The notes under the pieces are model-generated. The model ran no database searches. It was not told the DNA's origin and worked only from the letters and a program-made list of their open reading frames with translations. Made by a program: the position numbers and the translations under genes. From NCBI RefSeq assembly GCF_022788655.1, contig NZ_CP084951.1, positions 1,984,001 through 2,048,000 on the forward strand: a DNA stretch of 64,000 nucleotides, written 5' to 3'. The stretch comes from Sulfitobacter indolifex. Its GTDB lineage: Bacteria; Pseudomonadota; Alphaproteobacteria; Rhodobacterales; Rhodobacteraceae. Shown here one piece after another: positions 8,835 through 16,409 of the stretch; positions within the stretch are counted from its first letter, which is position 1; every line of letters begins with the position of its first letter.

Positions 8835-8897
8835 GATTAGCTGTTCGCGCTTCGAGAACTTCCAGATGAAAGCAAAGAGTGAGCGTTCGATACTCTA

Positions 8898-9553
8898 TCC
8901 TTCCAGAGTAGTTCTGAACAAGCGTAGGTTTCACTCTACGGCACCCCTCGTTGTATTCCAAGAAAATGCGCCAGCGTGCCTATGTCGGACACCCCTCAAG
9001 CCGAGCCGGCACTGTGCGGCAAGGCAAACGCTGCGGCGGATGCCGCAACAGCCTACTGCCTGCTCTCGCTGCATCGTTGACAGCACCATCTACATAGTCG
9101 GTCTGGTCTTGCATTGCGTTACAGCTAAGCCACCATCTGGTCCATGATCAGTCGATCTGGGCTTTTAACCGTTCGTATTTAATCGAATTGCTGGACGGCG
9201 GAGCGACGCCAATTAGCCATCTAAATGTTGAAGATAATCTGCAGTAAGCATTAGGCGTCTCTGCTTCGCAAATCGCAACGCGAGTGACTGTAATTACCCA
9301 TCAATTACAGCTCGAATGCGACGCACATAGGAGAGACTAGGGTGGGTGGCGGAGGGGGTGTCCGCGATTACTTTCCTTGAACAATCTGATTATAAACACT
9401 TATATTCTGAAATATATCTCTAATACCACAAAAAGTACCACCCCTCGTAAGAGCCAGCCCCTGCCGTAAATGTTGAAAGAGCTCTGGAACATCCCTGATG
9501 TGACGGGCTCTTGTGATCGTTTCCACCATAAAATTTCTTCGAGGCGGCATAGC
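8898..9553. other. Non-coding stretch between the exporter gene and IS66
   Basis: About 650 bp in which I find no convincing gene. It should hold the promoter of the leftward exporter operon. The short frame ending at 9400 on the minus strand continues across the IS66 site when the element is removed, but it has no recognisable homology. Confidence 0.5.
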
Positions 9554-9589
9554 GTTTTGAAGTAAGCGGTGTCTGGCCAGCACTTGGGA

Positions 9590-11182
9590 TCAGCTTGACG
9601 GCTGGAAATTCCAAGGAAGAAGGTCGTCGATGCGATTGGCAGGATGACCTGACGCAATCGCTTCAAGGGTCGCTTTGAGGTATGCGAACGGTTCGACATC
9701 ATTGACCTTCGCGGTGGCGATGAGAGATGCGATGCGGCCCCAGGCGTGACCACCTTCGTCGTGACCGGCAAAAAGCGCATTTTTTCGCGTCAGGGCAATT
9801 GGGCGGATCAAGTTCTCGACGGCATTGGAGTCAATCTCGACCCGACCGTCGTGCAGAAAGGTTTGCAGCCCGCTCCATTGCCGATGGATATAGGTCAACT
9901 TTTCGCCGAGGCGGGACTTCGAGGAGATCCGGCGCCGTTGGTTCTGAAGCCACTCGCCGAACTCTGCAATCAATGGCGCCGTGCGGGTCTGGCGTGCCGA
10001 GAGGCGCTGACCGGGACCCATCCCACGGATCTCGCTTTCAATGCGGTAGAACTCCGCGATCCGACGCAGCCCTTCTGCGGCGATCTCTGAGCCGTCTCGA
10101 TCAAAGACTTCTTTCAGCTTGCGACGCGCGTGTGCCCAACAATACGCGACGGAGATCGGCGCGCCGCCTTTCCGCGACGGGCGCGTCAGCCGATTGTAGC
10201 CAGCATAGCCGTCCAGTTGCAGAGTGCCGTCAAAGCCCTGCAAGATCTGTTCTGCATTCTGCCCCGCACGACCCGGGGCATAGGTGAAGACAACGCCTGG
10301 TGGATCATCTCCACCCCATCCTCGGTCGTCGCGCGCCAGTGCCCAAAGGTATCCGGTCTTCGTGCGGCCTCGACCTGGGTCCAGGACGGGGGCCGTTGTC
10401 TCATCCATAAATAGCTTGCCGGACTTCTTTAGATGCTCAGCCAAGCGGTCCACGACAGGGCCAAGATGGAAAGCCGCTGTGCCGACCCAATCGGCCAAAG
10501 TGCTACGGTGGATATCGACGCCGGAGCGGGCAAGGATTTGGCTTTGGCGATACAACGGCAGGTGGTCTGAGAATTTGCTGACCAGCACATGTGCGATGGC
10601 ACCCTCAGTCGGCAACCCGCCTTCGATCAGATACGCAGGAGCCGGGGCCTGCGTGATACCTTCAGCGCAGGAACGGCAAGCATATTTGGGGCGAACGGTG
10701 ACGATGACACGCAGCTGCGCTGGAATGATATCCAGCCGCTCGGTGCGGTCTTCGCCTATACGGTGCATCTCGCCACATCCGCAGGGGCAGTTCAAACTCT
10801 GAGGCTCGACCACCCGTTCAACCCGTGGAAGGTCTGCGGGAAGATTGCCACGGTTACGCCGGGCAGCTTTGCGAGGCCGTGCCTCTGAGAAGGTCTGCTC
10901 AGCTTGCTGAGTCTCAACTTCGGCGACGGCCACCTCAAGGTCTTCAAAAGCCAGCTGACGCTCATCCTCGCTTAACTTCTCCGACCGCTTGCCATGTGTG
11001 GCGTTCTTGAGTTCGGCAATAAGGTGCTCCAGACGCTTAACCAAAACTTCCAGCTCAGATGTTTTGGTTTGCAGCCCGGTCGTCTCTTGCTTCAGCGATT
11101 TGTTCTCGCGCAGCACCGCCAAGACAGCTTCACGCTGGCTCTCGGGGATGGCAGATAAATCGATGGGCGGCAAGTTAGACAT
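9590..11182 (-). CDS. tnpC: IS66 family transposase TnpC
   Basis: This 530-residue DDE transposase has an N-terminal coiled-coil region (~20-70), a zinc-finger-like CPCGCGEMHRIG segment and a DDE core with FMDETTAP, QLDGYAGYN and DSNAVENLIRP. The C-terminal IS66 domain is present (FAYLKATLEAIASGHP). It is full length for the family and catalyses movement of the element. It starts 55 bp after the end of tnpB and stops 28 bp from the left end of the IS. Confidence 0.96.
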   Translation of the reverse strand: MSNLPPIDLSAIPESQREAVLAVLRENKSLKQETTGLQTKTSELEVLVKRLEHLIAELKNATHGKRSEKLSEDERQLAFEDLEVAVAEVETQQAEQTFSEARPRKAARRNRGNLPADLPRVERVVEPQSLNCPCGCGEMHRIGEDRTERLDIIPAQLRVIVTVRPKYACRSCAEGITQAPAPAYLIEGGLPTEGAIAHVLVSKFSDHLPLYRQSQILARSGVDIHRSTLADWVGTAAFHLGPVVDRLAEHLKKSGKLFMDETTAPVLDPGRGRTKTGYLWALARDDRGWGGDDPPGVVFTYAPGRAGQNAEQILQGFDGTLQLDGYAGYNRLTRPSRKGGAPISVAYCWAHARRKLKEVFDRDGSEIAAEGLRRIAEFYRIESEIRGMGPGQRLSARQTRTAPLIAEFGEWLQNQRRRISSKSRLGEKLTYIHRQWSGLQTFLHDGRVEIDSNAVENLIRPIALTRKNALFAGHDEGGHAWGRIASLIATAKVNDVEPFAYLKATLEAIASGHPANRIDDLLPWNFQPSS

Positions 11183-11237
11183 GCCCGGATTATAGCTTGA
11201 TTTACGCCCAAATGGGCAGGCTTTTTGCGCCCCCGAG

Positions 11238-11591
11238 TCACTCTGCCGCAGCCGGTCTGCGGGGTTCTAACGAACGCACCCGGCGCCAGTCCAACCCTGC
11301 AAATAACGCCTCGAATTGGGGGCGGTTCAAGGTGATCGCGCCATCTCGAATGGCTGGCCAAATGAAGCTGTTCTCCTCAAGTCGTTTGTAGGTCATCACG
11401 AGCCCGCTCCCGTCCCAGAACAAAATCTTCATCCTGTCAGCCCGCTTGGCGCGGAATACAAAGACTGTTCCGGTAAAGGGGTCTTGGGCCAATGCCGACT
11501 GCACCATCGAAGCCAATCCATCGTGTCCTTTACGGAAGTCCACCGGCCGCGTTGCAACCAATATCCGAATGCCTTGCGATGGCATCAGCAT
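11238..11591 (-). CDS. tnpB: IS66 family accessory protein TnpB
   Basis: The 117-residue protein contains the TnpB signatures TRPVDFRKGHDGLA, FVFRAKRADRMKIL and LFWDGSGL, followed by YKRLEENSF. It is full length. The product is needed for IS66 transposition, but its exact role is unknown. It overlaps the end of tnpA by seven bases, which suggests translational coupling. Confidence 0.95.
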   Translation of the reverse strand: MLMPSQGIRILVATRPVDFRKGHDGLASMVQSALAQDPFTGTVFVFRAKRADRMKILFWDGSGLVMTYKRLEENSFIWPAIRDGAITLNRPQFEALFAGLDWRRVRSLEPRRPAAAE

Positions 11592-12004
11592 GAAGAAGCT
11601 TCAAGCGCATGAGCGATCTTTGCAATCCTAACCGCCGGTGTCTGCAACGGCAGCTCGATGGCGATCTGTCCAAAGATTAATCTGATCGCCTCATTCGGAA
11701 CAGTCAGAGCTTCTGTGGGCTCTTCCGGCGCAGCAGAAACCACCAACGGAGCGAAGAGTGGCTCGTCAGTCTCCGGGGCGGGTAACAACAGCTTCCCTTG
11801 CTTAGCCTGTCGGCGCCACGCCGATAGCTGGTTCGGAAGGATGCCATACCGCTCAGCGACAGCGTTCACCGTTGCGCCGACCTCAAGCGTGTCCGCCACC
11901 GCCCGCGCCTTTGCGGTATCCGACCAACGGCGGTGGCCGGACGCATAAATCTCAACGCCCAGTGATCTGAGAAACGAATTTGTAGCGCACATTGCGAAAC
12001 GCAC
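11585..12004 (-). CDS. tnpA: IS66 family protein TnpA (helix-turn-helix)
   Basis: This 139-residue protein has an HTH region, with RRWSDTAKARAVADTL then VAERYGILPNQLSAWRRQAKQG, the usual IS66/IS3-type OrfA DNA-binding domain. A variable linker rich in Pro and Glu follows, with the conserved tail IEIELPLQTPA-like segment (IAIELPLQTPAVRIAKI). It is the first gene inside the right inverted repeat. The start could also lie a few codons downstream at the second Met. Confidence 0.93.
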   Translation of the reverse strand: MRFAMCATNSFLRSLGVEIYASGHRRWSDTAKARAVADTLEVGATVNAVAERYGILPNQLSAWRRQAKQGKLLLPAPETDEPLFAPLVVSAAPEEPTEALTVPNEAIRLIFGQIAIELPLQTPAVRIAKIAHALEASSC

Positions 12005-12131
12005 TCCCCATCATAAGATGGGTTCGTTCTCGCAGTCCTGATCACACCCTACAACGTGCCCTCGGGCCACCGCTTACGTTTTGAACGCAAATGTTGTTAT
12101 GGCACATAGCAACGACCGACATGCGGACTGT

Positions 12132-12172
12132 GCTGACATTCGAGGCTGTTGCGCCAATGTCGGCTTTGGCGG
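12132..12172 (+). repeat. Dispersed intergenic repeat, copy A
   Basis: It contains GCTGACATT at 12132 and CAATGTCGGCTTTGGCGG at 12155. Related blocks recur at 13893-13933, 14639-14771 and 15774-15856, each between accessory genes and in the same orientation. Confidence 0.55.
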
Positions 12173-12263
12173 ATGGAAGGGTAAGAAACTGTATTTTTGG
12201 CTGAAAAGTTCCGTCATGGAGCATTTGACAGAAACGTCAAAATGGTCCCTTGGGCGGCATGCT

Positions 12264-12905
12264 TCAACTCGGGGGCACGAGGCTCCAGACGACGGAGTAA
12301 GACACTGCCGCGTACGTGAACTGGTCGAACCGCAGGACCGCAAGCCGCATCAGATCCGCGTTTTGGTTTTCGGCAGCTACCCGAGCCAAGGCCAAGGCCC
12401 GCTGCGCCTGTCGCGCCTCGCGCAACAAGAACTCTGCCAACGCCCGGTCGGTTACTTCGCCGTCGATGTTCGTGGTCACAAAGTTCACGGCCGCTTTTAG
12501 CGCCAGCGCGCTTCGTCCGGAATCGTCAGCGTTTTCTGCGTTCTCGTCCGGCGGGACGACGTCACCTATCAGAAGTACCTCTTCGGATGCCGAACCGAGG
12601 TTATCATCCAATATGCTGATCAGATCATCTAAAGCTTTGATCGCACTCTCGAGACTCTCGGAGCCCACCGTCAAAGAACCCGCTTCTTCGATAGCCCTTA
12701 CCATTTCGGCGACGGCTGCGATGGCGGTCGCCGTTTGGATCGACACGCTTCGCTCCACCTCATCCGGCATTTGGCTCTTCGACTGACTGTTCGAGGTCAG
12801 AGTGGCTGACACGGGGGCGGCCAATACCAAGGCACATGACACCAATAGCACGCGCGCTAAGAACACAACGGCGGGGAAAGCGAATTGCCTATTGCCCATC
12901 TTCAA
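12264..12905 (-). CDS. Unknown exported protein, signal peptide then helical region
   Basis: The 213-residue protein begins with a basic start and a hydrophobic segment (VVFLARVLLVSCALVLAAP, then VSATL), consistent with a Sec signal peptide. The rest is acidic and predicted helical, with many Ala, Glu and Leu. I recognise no family. Its ATG overlaps the end of the upstream gene (12889-13506) by 17 bases, so the two form a translationally coupled pair. Both may act at the inner membrane or in the periplasm. Its left end lies 180 bp from the IS66 insertion. Confidence 0.6.
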   Translation of the reverse strand: MKMGNRQFAFPAVVFLARVLLVSCALVLAAPVSATLTSNSQSKSQMPDEVERSVSIQTATAIAAVAEMVRAIEEAGSLTVGSESLESAIKALDDLISILDDNLGSASEEVLLIGDVVPPDENAENADDSGRSALALKAAVNFVTTNIDGEVTDRALAEFLLREARQAQRALALARVAAENQNADLMRLAVLRFDQFTYAAVSYSVVWSLVPPS

Positions 12906-13506
12906 GTGCCTCCAAATTTTTTACGGTACAAGCCTCACTGCCCGACAGCCCAAGAATGGTGTGAGTTCGCGCAACAAAAGGTTCAGGATAAAATTTCTTC
13001 AGCTTGGTCCAGACCGCTTCGAAATCCGGCTGACCGAAAACGAACCCGCAGTAGTCAACAAGATAGAGTGCGCGCATCCCATCGCCGACGACCTCTTCGT
13101 CCATCAGGTGCTGCGCAGAGAAATGAAAATTGATCCCTTCGCCGGTAGTCGCCAAGCCGTTCTTCAACTCCCGACCCAACTGACGCCCCTCGCGAGCCAG
13201 CTGGTAAACTGTCGTTGCGCTGATCTGGTCGACTTGTCTTGTGAATGAACAGGTTGTGACAGCGAATCCTAGAACAGCCACCAGCACCGCAAGTGGGCTT
13301 AGAAGCTGGCCAGCTCTCGATACGAACATCCAGAAGCGGTTCTCATTGTTGGTCAGGTGAACCGCAATGGTGGCCTCGTCGCTAGCACCTGGCTGAATGG
13401 CAAGCGTCTCAATTTGAGAGAGCCGCTCCTCAAGTGCAGCATTGCTGCGCTGCAGCGCTGCGACAGCGTCTTCCGGCGTGCGGGGTAGCGCGGGCTCGTC
13501 TTGCAT
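12889..13506 (-). CDS. Unknown membrane-anchored protein, coupled to the exported protein downstream
   Basis: The 205-residue product has a coiled-coil-like start (DAVAALQRSNAALEERLSQI), one clear transmembrane segment at about residues 86-106 (LLSPLAVLVAVLGFAVTTC) and a C-terminal soluble domain ending in SGSEACTVKNL. I do not recognise the family. The 17-bp overlap with the next gene argues that both are real. The topology suggests one domain on each side of the membrane, but no function can be assigned. Confidence 0.6.
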   Translation of the reverse strand: MQDEPALPRTPEDAVAALQRSNAALEERLSQIETLAIQPGASDEATIAVHLTNNENRFWMFVSRAGQLLSPLAVLVAVLGFAVTTCSFTRQVDQISATTVYQLAREGRQLGRELKNGLATTGEGINFHFSAQHLMDEEVVGDGMRALYLVDYCGFVFGQPDFEAVWTKLKKFYPEPFVARTHTILGLSGSEACTVKNLEALEDGQ

Positions 13507-13968
13507 CTGAGAACCAGAAAATAAGGCGAATTACGTTTAAACTTCTGGTTGCACTATAGCACACTTCTTCGGACAGCGAAACTCTCGCGCCTTGTAACCC
13601 GACCGACAGACCACCATTCGAACCATTTCGAGATTCAAGCAGACGTCCATTTTTACAGTGTAGCGAGCTTGGGGTTTGTGGGCTCGACGAAAGTGCTTGT
13701 AGCTCCTTGGGCGATGTCCAACATCACTGAATACGTTTAGACCACAAACTTTTTGCGATTACCTGTTAGGTTCTGGCGGGCCTTTGGCCACTCCCCGAAA
13801 ACCGGACGCTCGTGCAAAACGCAGCAGTAGTTAAAGTGGGCTTACTCCGGACGTTTGCGGCCCAACACGCCAAGGTTCGCACTGCGGACGGAGCAGACAT
13901 TTGACGTCGTTCATCTCAATGTCCGCTTTCGCGACTACAGGTGGTCGAGGCGCCCGATGCATTGGAAA
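13507..13968. other. Non-coding stretch
   Basis: I see no gene in about 460 bp. It contains dispersed repeat copy B near its right end. The rest shows no clear structure. Confidence 0.5.
13893..13933 (+). repeat. Dispersed intergenic repeat, copy B
   Basis: GCAGACATT at 13893-13901 is followed by CAATGTCCGCTTTCGCG at 13917-13933. Both blocks are shared with the copy at 14639-14771. Confidence 0.6.
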
Positions 13969-14568
13969 TTACGACTGGAGCTTTATAACTTCTGTCTCTT
14001 TTCCATCGACGATTACTCTGTGCAGAACACCGTCAGCCTCAATTTCAAAAATGTGGCGGACATATCTAAGGCTCAACGTTGGGACATTCTCCCGTATTTC
14101 GTCACTTCGAGGTATTTCACCAATGCTTTCGCTATCACCAATGTGTCCGGCCCGGTAGCTCAGAAGGCGAACGGTTTTAGGAAGACCGCCCATTTCGTTG
14201 CAAACAGCTTCAACTGCAATCGCAGCCGCCCCGTTTCGTGCAAGCACGACCGGCTTCCCAAAAAACGACCTGACTTTTCTGCTGATCTCTGCCCAAGCGG
14301 AGAGGTTGTCATTGATGGGTTTGCCAAGAAAAAAGGCACTTAGGAGCACAGTCCAAAGCGGAACTGTCGTGGTGGCGATAACCGTCAGAAACGCAGGTAT
14401 ATCAGCGCCGGGACCGATGTTCGCTTCCGCAAATTTACATTTGAAATCGCGTTCAAGGTCCTGTCGATAACGCTCGCTGTCTTCTTCCCAAGTTTCCTCA
14501 TCTCCACCATAGGTTTCATCCACGACAAGGATGAAAATCTGTGAAATTTTTTCTTCGGGCTGTGGCAT
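13969..14568 (-). CDS. Unknown protein with one membrane segment
   Basis: From ATG at 14568 (MPQPEEKISQIF), preceded by GAGGA seven bases upstream, the protein has 199 residues; the frame stays open to 14646. It has a glutamate-rich region (YGGDEETWEEDSERY), a hydrophobic segment (AFLTVIATTTVPLWTVLLSAFFLG), and a C-terminal part with FEIEADGVLHRVIVDGKE that looks like beta strands. I recognise no family. It is a lone gene between two copies of the dispersed repeat, as if it were a cassette. Confidence 0.5.
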   Translation of the reverse strand: MPQPEEKISQIFILVVDETYGGDEETWEEDSERYRQDLERDFKCKFAEANIGPGADIPAFLTVIATTTVPLWTVLLSAFFLGKPINDNLSAWAEISRKVRSFFGKPVVLARNGAAAIAVEAVCNEMGGLPKTVRLLSYRAGHIGDSESIGEIPRSDEIRENVPTLSLRYVRHIFEIEADGVLHRVIVDGKETEVIKLQS

Positions 14569-14638
14569 CAATTTCCTCACGAGGGCGAACCGTTGCTTCG
14601 TTCTATCGTAACGCCAACTCATTGTCTGCGCCCGCATT

Positions 14639-14771
14639 GCAGACATTGGTGCTCACGGCAGCATTTGGTAACTTTGGGCTCGGAGCGGTCGTTAGCTGCG
14701 CTTCGCATGGTGGTCGTCCACGCGGGACGAAGCACTATTCCGAGAAAGTGACCTCAATGTCTGCTTTCGGG
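14639..14771 (+). repeat. Dispersed intergenic repeat, copy C
   Basis: GCAGACATT (14639-14647), CGGCAGCATTT (14656-14666) and CAATGTCTGCTTTCGGG (14755-14771) are arranged in the same order as elsewhere. The last block overlaps the 3' end of the CDF gene. Confidence 0.6.
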
Positions 14772-15701
14772 GGTATCTTCAGCTTGGTCTCTGTCAGAAA
14801 TCTCTACAGTCACATGATCTACGCCCGATAGCTCCTGAACTCGTGCTTTCACGGCGCGTTTCACGACGTGGGCATCCGCGCCTGCTTCGAGATCAATCTC
14901 TAGCGTTGCCATCGGGCGTTCCTGTGTAATCGACCAAGCGTGGACATGGTGTGCACGTTCGACACCGAGAACGCTCGCTTCGAGGTCAGACGAGATCGCG
15001 CGGGCGTCAAAACCGCGAGGCGCTCCTTCAAGGAGAATGTGCCCGCTTTCGCGCACGACAGCCCAAGCGGATCGCAGGATCAGCGTAACGACGACGACCG
15101 AGAGAATTGGATCGATAGGCGTCCATCCGGTCCAAATGATAACCAAAGATGCGATGATGGCAGCAACCGATCCTAGCAGGTCTCCCATTACATGGAGGGC
15201 CGCCGCGCGCACATTCAGGTTATCCCCTTCGGCGCGTGACAAAACCCAAAACGCCAAGATGTTTACGACAAGACCGCCGACGGCGACCCAGAGCATGAGT
15301 CCTCCCAAGACTTCGGAAGGGTCTCGCAATCGCTGCACTGCCTCGATAAGAATCCAGATGGCGATGGCAAACAAACTCAAGCCGTTGACGAACGCCGCAA
15401 GAACCGAGAATCGGTCAAAACCGTAAGTGCGCTTCCAGTCCGCCGGTCGCCGGGCAAGGCGGAATGCGAGCCACGCGAGAATGAGCGATGCGAAGTCCGT
15501 CAGCATGTGCCCCGCATCTGCAAGAAGTGCGAGGCTCCCAGAGATCAGACCGCCTACAACCTCTGCGCCCATGAAGCCGCCGGTCAGGATCGCCGCTATG
15601 GCAATCGCACGTTCTTTTGACCGACGCTCATCTTTAGGAGCATCTTTTGACAAAGTTGGTCCGTGAGAATGCCCATCGCCGTGATCGTGACCTGCACCCA
15701 T
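14754..15701 (-). CDS. Cation diffusion facilitator family metal exporter (CzcD/ZitB-like)
   Basis: This 315-residue protein begins with a histidine-rich stretch (MGAGHDHGDGHSHG) and has six transmembrane segments. The metal-site motifs LLADAGHMLTD (TM2) and HVMGDLLGS (TM5) match the HxxxD pairs of Zn/Cd/Co exporters. A cytoplasmic domain with VHAWSITQERPMATLEI completes the CDF fold. It would export divalent metals, most likely Zn2+ or Cd2+, in exchange for protons. It stands alone among accessory genes, consistent with acquired metal resistance. The metal cannot be told from the sequence. Confidence 0.92.
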   Translation of the reverse strand: MGAGHDHGDGHSHGPTLSKDAPKDERRSKERAIAIAAILTGGFMGAEVVGGLISGSLALLADAGHMLTDFASLILAWLAFRLARRPADWKRTYGFDRFSVLAAFVNGLSLFAIAIWILIEAVQRLRDPSEVLGGLMLWVAVGGLVVNILAFWVLSRAEGDNLNVRAAALHVMGDLLGSVAAIIASLVIIWTGWTPIDPILSVVVVTLILRSAWAVVRESGHILLEGAPRGFDARAISSDLEASVLGVERAHHVHAWSITQERPMATLEIDLEAGADAHVVKRAVKARVQELSGVDHVTVEISDRDQAEDTPESRH

Positions 15702-15773
15702 ATTTCTTATCCTTTCGGTTTTTTAGAAAGGTGGTGCCATTCACTGAACAGGCAACCGTGTCCTTGAAAGATT

Positions 15774-15856
15774 GCAGACATTCGTGCGTAGCGCAGCAAA
15801 TGTCGAAATGGGCTCGAACCGGAACTTCGCCGCGCGGAAGACGGACGGCAGCATTT
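15774..15856 (+). repeat. Dispersed intergenic repeat, copy D
   Basis: GCAGACATT at 15774-15782 and CGGCAGCATTT at 15846-15856 repeat the blocks of copy C; the CAATGTC block is missing or changed. Confidence 0.5.
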
Positions 15857-15956
15857 AGTTCCAGCGAAGCGGCTCCATGAAACATGCGGCGGAGCCAATT
15901 GTGATCGACATTTACAGCATGGTCTGGCTTGTAAGAGGTGTGGTTCTTTTTCTTCT

Positions 15957-16409
15957 CTATCGCGTCGAGTTCATTCGAAACCGACACCAAAAGGCCCCAT
16001 GTGTTCGATCAATTAATTTCTCGCAAACATCTTCCCAAGGCAAGAACCTCCTCAGAGCAGCGCATTGGCTCGCGTTTCGCTTTGGAGCGGTGACTACTGC
16101 CTCGAAAGCACAGTCCAGATCATCACTGGGGACATGAACCGCCTCTGCTAACCAAAACAGCATTGGGGCGCATTGGATGTGGTTGTAGACAAAACGTGCA
16201 TCGCGGCTGGGAATGCTTGCCCGACCATACGCGCCCGGTCCGTCATATTCGCCCAACCATCCCAACCAATGCTCCTTCTGGCTGGAATACCACGCCCCGC
16301 CAAATCCAACACCTTCCTCCAACGCTAACTCCAACTCGCGGTAGCGCGGTGTATTTGTATCTAGTTGCTTAATCCGGTGGCGCAGGTGTTTAGGCCGCAA
16401 ACCGACCAT
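15957..16409 (-). CDS. Unknown protein downstream of the truncated methyltransferase
   Basis: The likely start is ATG at 16409 (MVGLRPKHLRHRIKQ), giving 150 residues and a 20-bp overlap with the end of the methyltransferase frame. Longer readings in this frame are low-complexity shadow sequence. It contains GFGGAWYSSQKEHWLGWLGEYDGPGAYGR and, later, ARFVYNHIQCAPMLFWLAEA, which look like a compact conserved domain. I recognise no function. The overlap suggests it belonged to the same restriction-modification operon. Confidence 0.6.
   Translation of the reverse strand: MVGLRPKHLRHRIKQLDTNTPRYRELELALEEGVGFGGAWYSSQKEHWLGWLGEYDGPGAYGRASIPSRDARFVYNHIQCAPMLFWLAEAVHVPSDDLDCAFEAVVTAPKRNASQCAALRRFLPWEDVCEKLIDRTHGAFWCRFRMNSTR

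Larger units (their letters stand above)
9562..12077 (-). mobile_element. Complete IS66-family insertion sequence
   Basis: The 2516-bp element has terminal inverted repeats that begin GTAAGCGGTG at both ends (identical for ten bases, then diverging but sharing GGCAC/AGCAC-type blocks). It is flanked by an exact 8-bp direct repeat, GTTTTGAA, at 9554-9561 and 12078-12085. Eight-base target duplication and the tnpA-tnpB-tnpC order are the hallmarks of IS66. All three frames are intact, so the copy may be active. When the element is removed, the flanks join in what looks like intergenic DNA, not a recognisable gene. Confidence 0.96.

Noticed and set aside
9347..9360. TGGCGGAGGGGGTG resembles the 3' end of tRNA-Ser and could be an attL copy
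   Set aside because: Only 13 of 14 bases match and the similarity stops before the T-arm; too short to call an attachment site.
15877..16137. Plus-strand frame of 86 codons between the CDF and methyltransferase genes
   Set aside because: It overlaps the better supported minus-strand gene at 15957-16409 and has no family features.
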